This document shows, piece by piece, positions 1 to 11,729 of a DNA stretch of 64,000 bases. The DNA is from Phlebotomus papatasi (taxonomy: Eukaryota; Arthropoda; Insecta; Diptera; Psychodidae): the NCBI RefSeq assembly GCF_024763615.1, contig NC_077224.1:61638712-61702711 (forward strand). The letters run 5' to 3'. The notes beneath the pieces were generated by a model. That model saw only the letters and a list, made by a program, of their open reading frames with translations. It did not search any database and was not told the DNA's origin. Position 1 is the first letter of the stretch; each line of letters starts with the position of its first letter. The position numbers and the translations under genes are program-made.

Positions 1-110
1 GGGTAAATAATTTGTCTATTGAATATTTAATTGCACTTGTGGAATACATAAAATTTGTATTTAGTCAATTAATATTTCATTTTATATTATTTTTGTATAA
101 AAATGAAGCA

Positions 111-441
111 TGGCGAGAAGTGGTAATATTCTGGAATTGATTTTACCACCTGTCGCCATATCTTTTCAATGGGCGACGCTAACTTCACTTCGTACATTCT
201 CAGTTGTCAAATCTGCATTGTTTACTTTCTGCAAAAGCCCCATAATTTGATTTCTCAAATAAAAGTGAAGAAAAATCAATTAAAGAGAGTAATAATAAAG
301 TGATCACAAGGAAAGAGAAATGGTGAATGTATTCTTTTCATAGCATTGCCTAAAATAACCGAGTGTGGTTCTTTTCAAGTGGGTGGCGAGAAGTGGTTAC
401 AAATTTTACAAAACTGGCGAAAAGTGGTAAAAAGTGGCGAC
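111..441. repeat. Cluster of TGGCGAGAAGTGGTAA-like motifs
   Basis: The motif TGGCGAGAAGTGGT occurs at 111-124 and 384-397, with weaker forms near 415-430 and 431-441. An inverted version (TACCACCTGTCGCCA) lies at 144-158, so 111-158 can fold into a hairpin. It may be the decayed end of an inverted-repeat element, but I cannot place a second end or a target duplication. Confidence 0.4.
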
Positions 442-2070
442 GAAATGGTTATTTTTGCATTATTAATAAAAATCAGTTTTTTAAGTAGTCCAGCGTTATG
501 TTCTAAGATTATTGTTTTCACATATCTAGAGCCAATACATCTAAGTAACTTTGTGTCAAATTTGACTTATCTTGTAACAAGGATTCAAAAGTTATGATTA
601 AATGAATTCAATTTTTTCCTAAACATGGCGATAGCCGGTTATTCCACCCTACATCGTTTGTTTCTGAGCAACACAAAAGTTTCAGCAGTTTTTAATGTGA
701 ATGAAAAATTTCCAATTTCACCTGGTTTGAAAATTTTGCTGAGCTTTCGTAGCCAAATGGGTTTATTCCTTAACAATTTCCCGGGAAATTTAATTGCACT
801 TCTTTTCCACTTTCTTTGTAGATTAATCCATAAATTCGAATTTTGCGACTCACCCGCACCATCTCGTAAACACTTTGTGCAAAGTTTGAGAATGAATATC
901 TCTTGGTGGGAATAAAAAAAAGAGAACGTATAACACCCCGAAAAGAGTAACTTAAGCTATCCATCTTGTCTCATCTTCTTTTATACGTTCACACAGCCTT
1001 GGATGAAAGGGGTTTTGGAAGAAAGGAAAAATGTAGATGGGAGACTTAATGAAAGGAATAAAGTTAATTAATCCTCATCTTTAGTCAAGTCTCTCGGAGT
1101 CATAACATTTATAAAATTAAGCATTTCTTTCGACACCGCCATGAAATGTAATTTGCAAGTTGGTAGGTGGACATGAGATGCACTAAAATTTCATTAAATC
1201 TAATTAAGGGATATTTCTCTGTCATTTTGGGGGGTGTGTGCTCTTTACATCTTGCTTTCATGGAAGTTGTCAAACAAATTGCATCTCAGTTAGACGCATT
1301 ATCTTTTCTCACTGATGAGCCCCTTCATCTGCAAAGTACACTCATCTGCACCAATTCGCAGAATTTGCAAAACATCCACAAGTAATTAAGAGTAGATTAA
1401 AATGAGGTTGTTTCTTAAACATTTTACGTGTGCAATTTCACTTCTAGAGGTGTACCACTTAATTTTGGGTGGATAAGAAACTCCATCCTACTTCTGACTT
1501 ATGCACGCATCCCTCTTCCTTCTCCTTTAGGCAACGAATTCCAGCAAATATTGCTCACTTATTCAAATGAGAAGAACTTTAATTGTAGAGATATGTTAAA
1601 GAAGCAAGCTTTATTAACTATTTTTTTTTCTTCTTTCCTCGTCCGTTTCTTATTTTCATGTTAATAGCGTCGCATATATTTGCACATAGAAGAAGATATT
1701 TCTCCGTAATTTAGTTGCAAACGATGAGCTTGGACAAAATGAACGAAGAAAAGCGCGCCAACGTCTTGCAAATATGTCTCATGGAATAGGAAAAATTTCT
1801 TTATACTCGTTCTTGGTGCAATATTTGATTTAAATGCAGAATTTTACTCCTGAAGGCAAAAAATTATCAAGAATATGGGGCTCAAGTCCTCAGAAGATAC
1901 ACAATGCATGAAGTAATAACTGATGCTAGATAGAATATGATGCAGTAATGGTAAGTCAATATATAAGCAAGTAAGATTCTTCATGTTAAACGATTAAAAT
2001 AAGAATTTCGATCTGGATTAGTACAGCTCGAACTCAAAGAGAGAGCAGTTATTAATCCATTTTTTTCACT
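442..2070. other. Unannotated non-coding stretch
   Basis: No gene, RNA gene or clear mobile-element end was recognised. Open frames are short, unrelated on the two strands and without family motifs. The text is ordinary AT-rich unique DNA. Confidence 0.5.
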
Positions 2071-2074
2071 ATTG

Positions 2075-2645
2075 ACACGGCTAGAGGACAAACGGTATGA
2101 TATACTAACTTTCGGTCTTCGATGACCCCCCATAAGTCAATATTATCTAGGATTGTCTGTTATCCAGTTTTTAGTTTCTTTAGAAAAGAGTTCTGTTATA
2201 TATGAAATATAACTATGAAATTTATGAAATATTGCTCCCTAACCTTTTATAGCAAACCCATGTACAAAAAGGCGCAAAGAGTGCAGTTAGTCCTCTTTCG
2301 CCTCCCAGTGAACGAATATGCGACATCAGCCTAAACTAAATAAAATCATTTTTGATAATTCAATCGATTTTTAATGTCGCATATCAAGTTCCTAGATATT
2401 TTCATTTTTGAATATGTTTTAAAGGCACTAAAGATGAATATTTCGTTCTTAGACTCCTATGTCCGAAGGATATTTCGACATCGAATTTGAAGGTTGAAGT
2501 TAAATCACTTTGAAAGGTTCATTCTTTTTAACTGATTTGCTTAAATTAGGATTTTTTGAAAGATTTTGAAATGTCCAACCTCGGAGCATGGGACTCAATT
2601 GGTAATTAATCGGTAAAGTACCCGTAATTGATTGTCAGCACTAGC
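2075..2645 (+). repeat. Dispersed repeat K, copy 1
   Basis: This is a diverged copy of a repeat also seen at 3.5, 34.9, 45.1-46.3 and 56.7-57.1 kb. It opens with a block reading ctagaggacaaacgg followed by a TTCGGTCTTCGATGACC-like stretch. It ends in a block reading tggtaattaatcggtaaag. Copies share the order of these blocks but differ by many substitutions and indels, so the family is old. No terminal inverted repeats or coding capacity were found. Confidence 0.55.
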
Positions 2646-2660
2646 TTCTCCCCAACGAAC

Positions 2661-2753
2661 GGTTAAACTCAGGGTGTGAATAAGTCTGCCACTCACGGTA
2701 CACTTTGAGTGCGATCAGCGCGATCTCGTTGACTGATCGCGCGATGGTTAAAC
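2661..2753. mobile_element. Short hAT-like relic with 8-bp direct repeats
   Basis: A 77-bp stretch starting TCAGGGTGTGAATAAG is flanked by perfect 8-bp direct repeats GGTTAAAC at 2661-2668 and 2746-2753. Its interior (ccactcacggtacact, then a gatc-rich tract) resembles the left part of the 367-bp element that follows at 2978. Eight-base duplications are typical of hAT transposons. I infer an internally deleted copy of the same family; the second inverted end is not visible. Confidence 0.45.
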
Positions 2754-2969
2754 CCCTCATTGGTATTTGAATTGATATCATAGATGTCTCTCGGAGCGGC
2801 GCTGATTTCTCCTAAGAGCGTTCCTAGTGTTAGCCTGTAATTACCTCTTTAGGAGGGGTATCGTAGAGAGGATTAGTATAAAAAGAGTTAGTTCATGTTG
2901 GATCGTCGTAGGAAATAGATCGTTAGGAGGAACGCTGAGGGTTTTGGAGAAACCTCTGGCGACCAAAAG

Positions 2970-3352
2970 GTTCTTAACAAGGGGTAAATAACTGTGCCGC
3001 TCACGGTTCACTCGAGTGCCGATCTGTCGATCTCGTGTCGATCTGCCGTAAGTAAATTCACAAGATTGGTGTTTCCAGTATAGTACATAAAAATTTACCA
3101 CTAAAATTGTCTGTAGGAAATTTTTAATATTAGACGAGCTTCAGCGAGCGTTATACTTCATAAGAGCGAACTGACACTTAAATCCGCCGATTCATTGCTA
3201 AAATGTCTATTTCTGGTGAAATTGTGTCAATCTGACGATTTCTTAGCAAAATACTGCCAATCTGTCGATTTTGACCTCCACATAGGAACAATTTTGCTGA
3301 TCGCCGCTCATGGTTCACTCTGAAAGCCAGTTATTCACCCCTTGGTTCTTAA
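2970..3352. mobile_element. hAT-like MITE (T) with 8-bp target duplication
   Basis: The element body is 2978-3344 (367 bp). Left end CAAGGGGTAAATAACTG pairs with right end CAGTTATTCACCCCTTG. Both flanks carry GTTCTTAA (2970-2977 and 3345-3352), an 8-bp duplication of the kind hAT transposases make. A subterminal motif near gccgctcacggttcactc at 2999 recurs near 3303. There is no transposase; open frames inside are chance. The family assignment rests only on duplication length and end sequence. Confidence 0.75.
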
Positions 3353-3484
3353 GGCATCAACGCCATTTTCTTAAGGACTCCGAGATTATTTTAAGGGCTC
3401 CGCTCTCACAGATTCCCTGACGGATCTACCATGATGTATTTTTCTCAAAAATATTTCAAAAACCTCTTTTATTTGGTCGAAAGT

Positions 3485-4000
3485 TTGTGATAAGGCTAGA
3501 GGCCAAACGGCAAAAGATATGTACAGGGAGTTCCGCTTTGAAAGAATTTTTCGGGACCGGAAAAAAGTCCGCAAATTAACTCCAGTAACATAGTAAAATT
3601 GCATATCTGCAGAAGATATCTTTGGGATAAGTAATAGAAAAGCCGTGATGTATGCAACATATTTTCAGCGCCAATTTCCAGCTTGTTTTCAGCACCAGTT
3701 TATAAGAAATGTTCTTCAAATTTACCGAGTGAAAAAAAATTTCATACATTTAGGGACATTTCTAAAATTATTTTACGAATGAGGTCCCAATAATAAGCAA
3801 TTGATATCAAATTCTTTCAGTCCACTTTTTCTCAAGTCGGAACTTCATGTACTTAGGGACACTCTACTGTAACTAGGATATTGTCTCTGCCCCCCACCAA
3901 CCTCTTTCTCACCCAAAACAATGTTGTTTTTTTTATATATTTCGAAAACGAATTTTATATATTTTGTTCCTTCCCTGATTATAGTGATAGGAGTGGTCAA
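3485..4000 (+). repeat. Dispersed repeat K, copy 2 (fragmented)
   Basis: The block ggctagaggccaaacggc at 3493-3510 matches the start of the K repeat. A later piece near 3945 (tatttcgaaaacgaatttta) matches the K middle segment. The DNA between is not clearly K, so this copy is broken or interrupted. Confidence 0.4.
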
Positions 4001-6180
4001 TTTTTGTGCTTGTATTCTCTTAGAAAATATATTAAAATATAATCAATGTCATTTGGTGTGAGCACCTAAAGGAGGCGTGGCCTAAATTGTTTTATAACTT
4101 AGAAATACCAATTTTACCAAGTTTGATCTACTCGAACCCATCAAATTTATTGATAGTTAGATCAAAACAAAAACAAAAGTGTCTAAACCAAATTCTTTGT
4201 GTTTAAAACAGGTTGTAAATGTTATTTTTCAGTAAAATCGTATGATATTACAAATTTTTGGCTCTTGCAAATAAATGGAGGAATAAATATACCCAGAGAT
4301 TGTTCTTGCATGGGGGGGGGGTCATCGAAATCCCAGAAGTTAATATCTCTTTCCGTTTTACCTTTAAGCCATCGAAAATTTATTGCCATACATAGGTCAA
4401 TTTTATCATATATTCCCAAGATCATTGCAATATCTGTGAGCTGAACCATCGAAATCTCATCATACAAATAGCATCTTATAAAGGAACGGGGGATATGTGC
4501 AATATGTCTCAAAATAGCGTGACGGAAAATTCTCCTTGTGAACATCATTTTTCAAAAGGATCAAAAATTCATGCAAAAAAAGATTCCATGAGTGTTTGCT
4601 TGGTACTTGGAGCTTTCACATTGCTATAATATTTACTCTGTACGGGTGTCTGGTACATTTCGGAAACTCTAAATACAGCGATTTTGTGCTGACTGCGAGA
4701 ATTACCTAACATGTTTCCCTATATTCATATGGTTTAGGATATGTTGTCTGTAAGTTCTTCCAATTCGACTTTCTGTCGCTTCCACGGATACTCTATGCTT
4801 ACAGCATTCGCCTCCAGGCACCTTCCAACTTTCCCAATTCCATCCCAGGAGAATCACTGCGCAAATATTTTTCAGGTTTGATTGTCATTTATTATAAATT
4901 ATATACCAACATCAAGAGAGACCTTCACAGAAATGTGCTATTTTTGAAATTGCCAGAAAAAAAAACATCGATTGAATTGTTCAAACGTGACATTAAATAT
5001 TAAATGAATGTTATTAAACATGTATTTTTTCATCATATATTTGTAAATACACAAAATTATGAAAAAATAATTAAAAAACAAATGAAATTGGACTTCTGGA
5101 AAATCCTGTAATAATATTGTATTTATCGAGAGGTGCGTTAAATGGATTTCCTAAGCTAAAAGTTATTATTATTGGGAAGTGGTTAAAATATTAAAAAAAA
5201 AAAAACAATGCGAAGCTTTTAATATTGAATTTCTAAATGGGGTTACTTTAAAAAAGGTTTGTAATCCGGTTCATTTTGTCTATTTTTGGACTTTCTAAAT
5301 CAAAAATTTTGTTATTAATGCAAGAATAATATAATATGAAGAATGACTATGTTGACATTCAAGAAACTTCAAAATTCGAACAGCAAAATCTTCAGCCACC
5401 ACGCGGATACACCCAGAAATAAAATATCTTTTCTTTGCCTTTCGAAAATGATTTCCGAATATTTTTTTCTTTTCGAGAAGTTTCGGTGGAAAGCTCTCAA
5501 AAATACCTTTTATGTTCGAAAAATGGAAATTTAAATTCGAGTTTTCGAACTAACAACAATAGAAGAAAGATTCCCCAGAAAAGCTATGCAAGTCATTGTG
5601 AGGAGGCGTTAACAAGGACAAGGTGGCTGAATCAAATTCAGAATCTTGCCTTGGAACGCCTTGCGATCGAACCCTAGCATCTTCCTGAAGTGGCAAAGGA
5701 TCGACTAGCGTGGGCTGCTAAACTGGATGTCATGGGCGACACCAATAGGGGTAAGTGGTTGAAAATGGTAATGCTTACACTAACAATAAATGTAAAGAGT
5801 GTAAAGTTGAGACAATTTGCGAAAAACTCTTAAGAAACTGTTAAAGAAGTTACGCCGTTATTATATGAAGGAAATTTTAATACGACAAAGAATATTAGGA
5901 ATCTCATTGCTTTGACTTTAATTAGAACAAAGGAATTCATTGCATTTCGAAATTCGAAAACAAAATTATATACCATATATTAGAATGATTAAGAAGTCAA
6001 AAGTTCTGTCTTAGGCTTTTTTATTAGGAACTTATCTTTAAAAATATTGCCCCATATCTTTGGCTTTTGAAATTTAACGCAATTTCCAAATTCCGATTAT
6101 AATCACACAGAATGTAGATGATGCTCGAAAATGCAAACTAAATTTCCTGGCAAAGTTTTAATTTTCTGTCCTTTGGACAT
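4001..6180. other. Non-coding stretch with a weak coding-like patch
   Basis: Mostly AT-rich unique DNA with no recognisable gene. A patch from about 5588 to 5752 has more even codon-like composition and is followed by GGTAAGTGG, a good splice-donor match, at 5751-5759. The same frame is cut by TAG, so it is at best a decayed exon or transposon remnant. A short ggcgtggcc motif near 4075-4083 recurs inverted at about 11126. Confidence 0.35.
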
Positions 6181-6190
6181 TATTACGCAC

Positions 6191-6407
6191 ATGGGAAGTG
6201 GGTCACCTTTGAAAGTAGGGTACCTTTGAAATTGGGATTTTTCACCTATTTTTAAATAAAATTGAGGCCTATCGTGATATAATTTAGATACACAAACAGA
6301 TTGATAAGCTAAATTACATTTTGAAATGGCTCAGTTCCACTTAAATATAGCAGAAAAATCCCAATTTCAAAGCTGCCCCACTTTCAAAGGTGCCCCACTT
6401 CCCCCTA
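6191..6407 (+). mobile_element. MITE family B, copy 1
   Basis: This inverted-repeat element is about 217 bp. The left arm contains GGGAAGTGGGTCACCTTTGA. The right arm ends TGCCCCACTTCCCCCTA. Each arm carries two copies of a short motif (GG-x-CACCTTTGAAA type), then both arms turn to AAATTGGGATTTTT-like text. The right end abuts TA. Related copies are at 15060, 32328 and, as a half, 44381. It has no coding capacity. Confidence 0.75.
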
Positions 6408-6895
6408 TATCGGCGACTTTATTCCATACTATGCTAAGTCGTTTTAGTCTTACTCCGAGGAATATTTTGTTCCTAAAACCAAGATTTACATCTGGTCAAA
6501 TTTGGTGGTCATCCGACATCCGGGTAAAGAGATATTCGATTTTTTGGAAAAAAAATACACCTACACCCAGGGTTGCCTTTAAAAAAATACACGGTCGCTA
6601 TTATACATGATCCATGTGATTTCGACTCTTCAAGATTTTGGAATTCGGTATTTTGGATTTAGAGTCTTGGCTACCACTAGAAATTCACTACCCAGGAAGC
6701 ATTTTCTTTTCTAAATTGTCTTGTACAATTCTCTGAATGAGGCATTATGAAACCAAAATTCTTGTAATCTTCCTATAGCACTCTTGGTACCGGCTCTATT
6801 ACTACTAAAACTAAAGTGGAACACTTTTAAGAGGTTTAAAATTTTCTACAGGATTTTCAATACAAAATTCTCTTTATAAACCTTTTAGATGAGCA

Positions 6896-7680
6896 TTAAC
6901 CCATTCGTACTTATCGATTAATATATTAATAAAAAAATGGACTATTTTTGATCATTTATTTCTGCGCAATTGATGTCCGAATTTCTGTCGGGAATGGATT
7001 TTTCGTTACTTTGGTCTTTCAATAACTTCAAAAAATAGTCCGACAGCGATGGAAATACATTTTGTTGTACTTTTCTCGCTTCGCGGAAAGTCATGCAAAA
7101 TTTTTACTCAAAATGGCGAACGGAAAATACGACATCCCGTCAAATTATCTAAAATTGACCTCCATCCTCTTTCCTGATTTGAATTCTGATTGCTAATTCG
7201 TGTTCTTAAATAGATACTCTATCTAAATCAAAAATAATTGTAATTAATTAATGTACAGAATTGAAATTCAGTGACCGTTAAGACGCGTGTTTGACAAGAG
7301 TTCCCCGCGCCGCCAGACAAATTGTTTTCTTTTTTAAAAAAATCATCTATTAATCTGTACACTAAGAAAAAAAGAGGGTGCGATTAACTTTTTTTCCTCA
7401 TAATTTTAACACTTTCTAGGTGTAAAAATATATCAACATTTTTAATGTTAATTTTACACCTTTTTAAGGGTAAAATTAACATTAAAAAGTGTAACTTTAT
7501 CCCCTAATACACCTAAAAAGCATAATATTTACACCGATTTCGAATCAATACTGCAGGGTAAAAGTAACATTTCCGGAATATTATTTTATCTTTTTCGGAT
7601 TTCTTTCAGTGTATGAAACCAATTCCAAAATATAAACAATCTATTTCAAGTATTTCTGGTACATTGACTGAATGGGTTAA
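6896..7680 (+). mobile_element. TTAA-flanked element S (piggyBac-like), copy 1
   Basis: The element is bounded by TTAA at 6896-6899 and 7677-7680. Terminal inverted repeats are TTAACCCATTC and GAATGGGTTAA. A TTAA target is the hallmark of piggyBac-type transposition. The interior has no transposase frame, so it is non-autonomous. It carries a nested TA-MITE at 7358-7613; without that, S is about 529 bp. A second copy, cut at its left end, lies at 58767-59267 and matches over several hundred bases with scattered substitutions. Confidence 0.75.
7358..7613 (+). mobile_element. MITE family A (mariner-type), copy 1
   Basis: The element is 256 bp including TA at both ends. The left end is TACACTAAGAAAAAAAGAGG and the right end TTTCTTTCAGTGTA. 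The interior is rich in ttaattttacacc and its inverse, so the whole can fold back. Two other copies are at 42554 (opposite orientation) and 51950. The related S copy at 59 kb lacks this insert and reads aatctttatgaaact where this one has TA-element-TA, a natural empty site. Confidence 0.85.
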
Positions 7681-7930
7681 AAGACTTGACAAAGTCTTGA
7701 TTCTACAAGGGAGCTATTTTGCTTCTCGGGTAACTTCCTTTCGGAAATAATAAGAAGCAAAAGCGTCTTTTTAGGTTTTCAAACCGATCTTCAGTTGTTG
7801 CTCGATTTTGAAAAAACTGGACTATTTTTAAAAGTAATTAAGTTTTTTTTAATGATCAGGAATTATCTTGTCATCCTTATATTACTGGATTATAAAATAA
7901 CAAAGATCAAGAATCAAATTTGTTTCTCTG

Positions 7931-8144
7931 TATGGGAAAGCACGCTACCTTCGCACGACTGAAGCTTTGAACAATTAATTTTTTTCTTTATATTCCTTAT
8001 GGATTTCACCCATAGCTCTTTACTGAAAATTTGAGATATTGGACTATTTATTAAATTATAATATTATGATGGGCTAAATTCATTTATAAAATAAAATAAT
8101 TTGTGCGAAGCATAAATCGTCCGAAGGTAGCGCGCTTTCCCCTA
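7931..8144 (+). mobile_element. MITE family E, copy 1
   Basis: This 214-bp inverted-repeat element is flanked by TA. The left end reads TATGGGAAAGCACGCTACCT and the right end GGTAGCGCGCTTTCCCCTA. A second copy at 35497-35723 shares ends and interior (for example ggatttcac and ttggactat). It is non-coding. Confidence 0.8.
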
Positions 8145-10290
8145 CATGAACAGAGTTTCTGAGAAATGAACTGATCGAGTTTTATGGGTTAGGGTTTTGA
8201 TTTGAATTCCATCTGACCTCTTCTGCTAAGCTCCAAGTCTGGTGATAAGAAAGAATAAAAATACGATGGAGAAATCAGTATTAGCATGCTGTAAAATACA
8301 TTCTTGTATACGTAAATGTCAAGAGGACGATCAATGTAAATTTCATGAATCTCTAAAGATTAACACTATGACCATTTCATATGGAAATTCTAGTTGAAAA
8401 ATGGAAAGAGCTTTTGATCCTCAGACGAATGATAAAAGGAAGGAGATAGCATGTGGATGAGAAAAGGCGGGAAATTGCTAAGAAGTTTCCCTCTAGCATC
8501 GACATCATATTAAATCAGTAGAGAAGTTGTTGCTATGTATGAGGTTGTTGGCTGGTTAGTGAAAGAATTTTCCCAAAGCTCTTTCCATCTAGTGAAAGCT
8601 CTATTTAAAGGAAAAAGAAAAACGAGCAACATCCATACTCAAGATGGAGTGAAAGTTTATGTAGGGTGGCCTGATTGTCTCCATCTCTGTATGCTTATGT
8701 GCTAAAATTCAGCAGATTTCTCCGGCAAAATCCGATGGAGTGGTAATGGTGCACTGGGATTCAGTGCAGGAATGGATTATTCAATCAATATTGATTTGAA
8801 TAAATTTCCCTAGATTTATCCCATCAGTGTTGTAACAAACAAACGTGTCTCAAGAATAATATGGCATGTGAGACAGTGTCGGTGGCGACAGTAACATAGA
8901 ATAAGAAGCTCCCCATAAGTGCCATATGTGATGGCAAAGGAGAAGCAATTGAAAGAAATTGAAAAGGGAAATAGGCCAATATTGTGCCAATAAGAAAGCA
9001 AATAAGTGTAAGAGATTGTTCACGGAAATGCATATTTTTCACGCATCACCATTTCAAAATTCTCAAAATTGTGGTACTTATGCCCCCCAAAAGAAGGATA
9101 CATTATTTGTTGCCTTTTGCCATACCAAACAATTTATCATCATCAAGTGGTTTTCACGTTCCTCCTACCGCCCCATTTCGGGATGGGCCTCTCGCCACAC
9201 CGTTGACGAATCTACATTTAATGAATGCTGCAGCGCTAGCAAATGACAGGATATTACCAATTTCAACCGTCGTGTTACAGTCAAACTTGGAAGAATAATC
9301 ATCACGAATAATATTACTTTTGCAGTTGAAGAGTGTCACAAGCGCTCTCGCTTCTGCGGTGTTCCATTTACAATTTTACAAAACATTCCCTATCGCGTTC
9401 TGCGGCAGCTAATCTCGATGAATATTGCACTGATGTGGAAGTAAAATAGGAATCCCAATTAAATTTCTTCATGACAAATTCTATATAGGATTGATTTATT
9501 CATGTACCAAGTACATCTTAATTGGGCAAAAAGTAAGTTTCTATTGTAATAAATTTAAAGAAAAACTGTACTAAACTTTTAAAATAATTTCTTATGTTAC
9601 TCGAATTTATGTAGAGGATATATTAAAGTGAAAAGTATCTATTCTAAAATCAGATCACCATATTAAAATAATTTTAGGCCACTCCCATTGCATACAATAA
9701 TATTCCGTGGTTCAGTGGCATATCACTCAAAAGGAAACTCGATAGATGGCGCTGTGAACTGTTCACAAAATTATAATTCTCAAGCTTTATTGGATGGATC
9801 ATTTCCACGGAGAAAAATATTCAAATTTAAATAATTCTCAATTCATAAAGTCAAAACTCAGTAAGAAAGTATCTTTAAACATTTATTGATTGAAGAGAAT
9901 GAAAGAGGTAAGAGGGAATTTTAACCATTTACCATATGAAAACGTGCAAAATTTCCTTAAAAAGCCATATCCTAAGCACAGGAACTTTCTCTCAATGTAC
10001 TTTTGTACATACTATTTTACACCTCCTAGAATACCTAAATCTCTTTACATTCACGATAACGTACCTCTATTTTTGTGAAATGTCGTATTACAAAAAATAA
10101 TAAGAATTCACTGAATTGAAGTGAAAGTGTCAGAAGAAAATTCGATAGATGTAGCTCTCAACTGTTCACAATTTATTTTTTATCCTTTGAAGCAAGAAAG
10201 TTCAACCAAATTGAACTTTTTTATATATAAAAACTCCAATAGAAATAACAGGTGTAGAAATACGGCTTCTTTTAGAAAAATCTTTGTAAC
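8145..10290. other. Mostly unique non-coding block
   Basis: No gene is recognised. From about 8200 to 9480 the sequence looks single-copy and less palindromic than its surroundings. At 9737-9768 and 10139-10171 a short stretch of type tcgatagatg...aactgttcacaa is repeated in direct orientation about 400 bp apart, probably an old dispersed repeat. Confidence 0.4.
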
Positions 10291-10491
10291 ACTAAACCTA
10301 CCGATTGTTTTTGGTTGTAGGTTATTCAACAAATTTGTCTTGGAAGAGAGCAAAACACTAAAATTTAAACACTGAAAAATATATTACATGCATATTTTAA
10401 GAAATTCATAAAGTTTGATAGTGACTTTGTACAGTTTAAATATGTATTAATTTTAAATCGGTCAATTTGACCGGGCTTTGGTAGGTTTAGT
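10291..10491. mobile_element. Inverted-repeat element Y
   Basis: The ends ACTAAACCTACC (10291-10302) and GGTAGGTTTAGT (10480-10491) are perfect 12-bp inverted repeats 201 bp apart. Close to the right end lies the palindrome CGGTCAATTTGACCG (10459-10473). There is no coding capacity and no clear target duplication, so this is a small MITE-like element of unknown superfamily. Confidence 0.6.
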
Positions 10492-10656
10492 TTTAAGTCC
10501 TCTTTTACAAATAGTTCTCTGATACCAACAACCTAAGAAAACCGTTATTGACTGAAAGTCTTGATAAATGTAAGTTTTGTAAAATATTTAAACACATTTC
10601 TAAAGCATTTGTTCTATGCTGTAATGCTTTGCTTACATACGTCCGGAAACATTCTG

Positions 10657-10866
10657 TACGTGCGGGTGATTTTGTCGCCTGTAGGTGACTTTGACACCCT
10701 TCTGTTCCTAGGCTTTTCTTTAATTCTAGAACTTAAGGATTGTCTTTACCGATCCGATCTACCATATCTGATCGGTGATAACTGTTCTTAAACATTAGAA
10801 TTAAAGAAAAGCTTAGAAACAGGAGGATGTCAAAGTCACCCTCACGGGAAAAAGTACCTGCACTTA
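10657..10866. mobile_element. Inverted-repeat element G
   Basis: Two arms of roughly 65 bp face each other. The left arm contains GTAGGTGACTTTGACACCC and then GGCTTTTCTTTAATTCTA. The right arm contains TAGAATTAAAGAAAAGC and then GTCAAAGTCACC. The outer ends read TACGTGC and GCACTTA, consistent with a TA target. The loop is short, so the whole can form a long hairpin. It is non-coding. Confidence 0.7.
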
Positions 10867-11225
10867 CGGTAAGTTGTTACCTTAGTCTATATCTAATAAT
10901 AGGCCTCACTTGTGGTAAAGGGCTAGACAGGCTAAACCGTTTTGTCCGTATCTACCATTTGCCTTTCCCTTTGTGAATACCGTTTTAAATCATTTTTCAA
11001 ATGTAATGTATCCAAATTACAATTTATACTGTATAAAAATTTGTTTTAACGATTAGAAATATCATACCACACACATTATTCAAAATTTCAAAGCAGAATA
11101 CAGAAGTTAGCTTTCTAAAATTAGGCCACGCCTCCAATAATTTTGATTTATCAAGAAAGAAAAAGTTATTAAATTAATAGAATAATTTGAAAAATGTTTG
11201 AATTTAATAGCGGTTTTTTCATGAG

Positions 11226-11256
11226 CTTTCATGATAAAAGTGCTTTATCATGAAAG
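11226..11256. repeat. Perfect 13-bp hairpin
   Basis: CTTTCATGATAAA at 11226-11238 is followed, after a 5-base loop, by its exact reverse complement at 11244-11256. There is no T-run or gene context to make it a terminator. It is possibly the core of an old palindromic element. Confidence 0.5.
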
Positions 11257-11509
11257 TGGCTTTAGGTATATACAAAGCTAAAAAAAATACGGGCGTGGCC
11301 GCTGAAAGAGTATATAAATATTTCTTTTAGCTTTTTCAAATACTTTCAAAAAAATATATTTTTGAAATTTTTGAAAATTGTATTCGATTTCTAATCTATT
11401 TAAAAAATATATAGAAAATTTAGCTTCAATATGAACTTTAAACCCCGCCTAGAGCAGAATTTGTTGGAGTGACTTATCGCTCAAGTATCCGAGTATAATT
11501 TTGCATTAT

Positions 11510-11729
11510 TAGGGGAATGTTGCCATGGTTCGCACATAGTGAACCTTCAAACAACGCAAATTTTCTCTTTGTTTGCAAAGAGCAAGTTCATTATTTCTTA
11601 GCCATAAGATAGATCATTATTAAGCTCAGGAAACGAGATGAGCAATGATAGGTCAACTCTTTGCAAACAAAGAGAAAATTCGCATTGTTTGAAGGTCCAC
11701 TCTATGCAAATCATGCCTACATTGTCCTA
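11510..11729. mobile_element. Foldback MITE F
   Basis: This 220-bp element is flanked by TA. The left arm starts TAGGGGAATGTTGCCATGG and runs through CTTCAAACAACGCAAATTTT and CTCTTTGTTTGCAAAGAG. The right arm carries the reverse complement of each block and ends ACATTGTCCTA. The arms are about 70 bp each, leaving a loop of some 75 bp. It is non-coding and its ends belong to the TAGGG group described in the findings. Confidence 0.8.

Larger units (their letters stand above)
6689..7732. mobile_element. MITE family Q, copy 2, split by a TTAA element
   Basis: The left part (6691-6895) begins CCCAGGAAGCATTTTC and the right part (7681-7730) ends GCTATTTTGCTTCTCGGG. Both outer flanks are TA (6689-6690, 7731-7732). 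Read together, the two parts match the reverse complement of the uninterrupted Q copy at 22861-23119. Between them sits a TTAA-flanked element (6896-7680). At the junction this copy gives GCATTAAAAGACTTG where the other has GCACTAAAAGACTTG, which confirms the split. Confidence 0.75.

Noticed and set aside
4310..4321. Run of G residues as a quadruplex or regulatory site
   Set aside because: A single homopolymer run without further G-tracts nearby.
11226..11256. microRNA precursor
   Set aside because: The 13-bp stem is too short, and no known insect miRNA seed was recognised.
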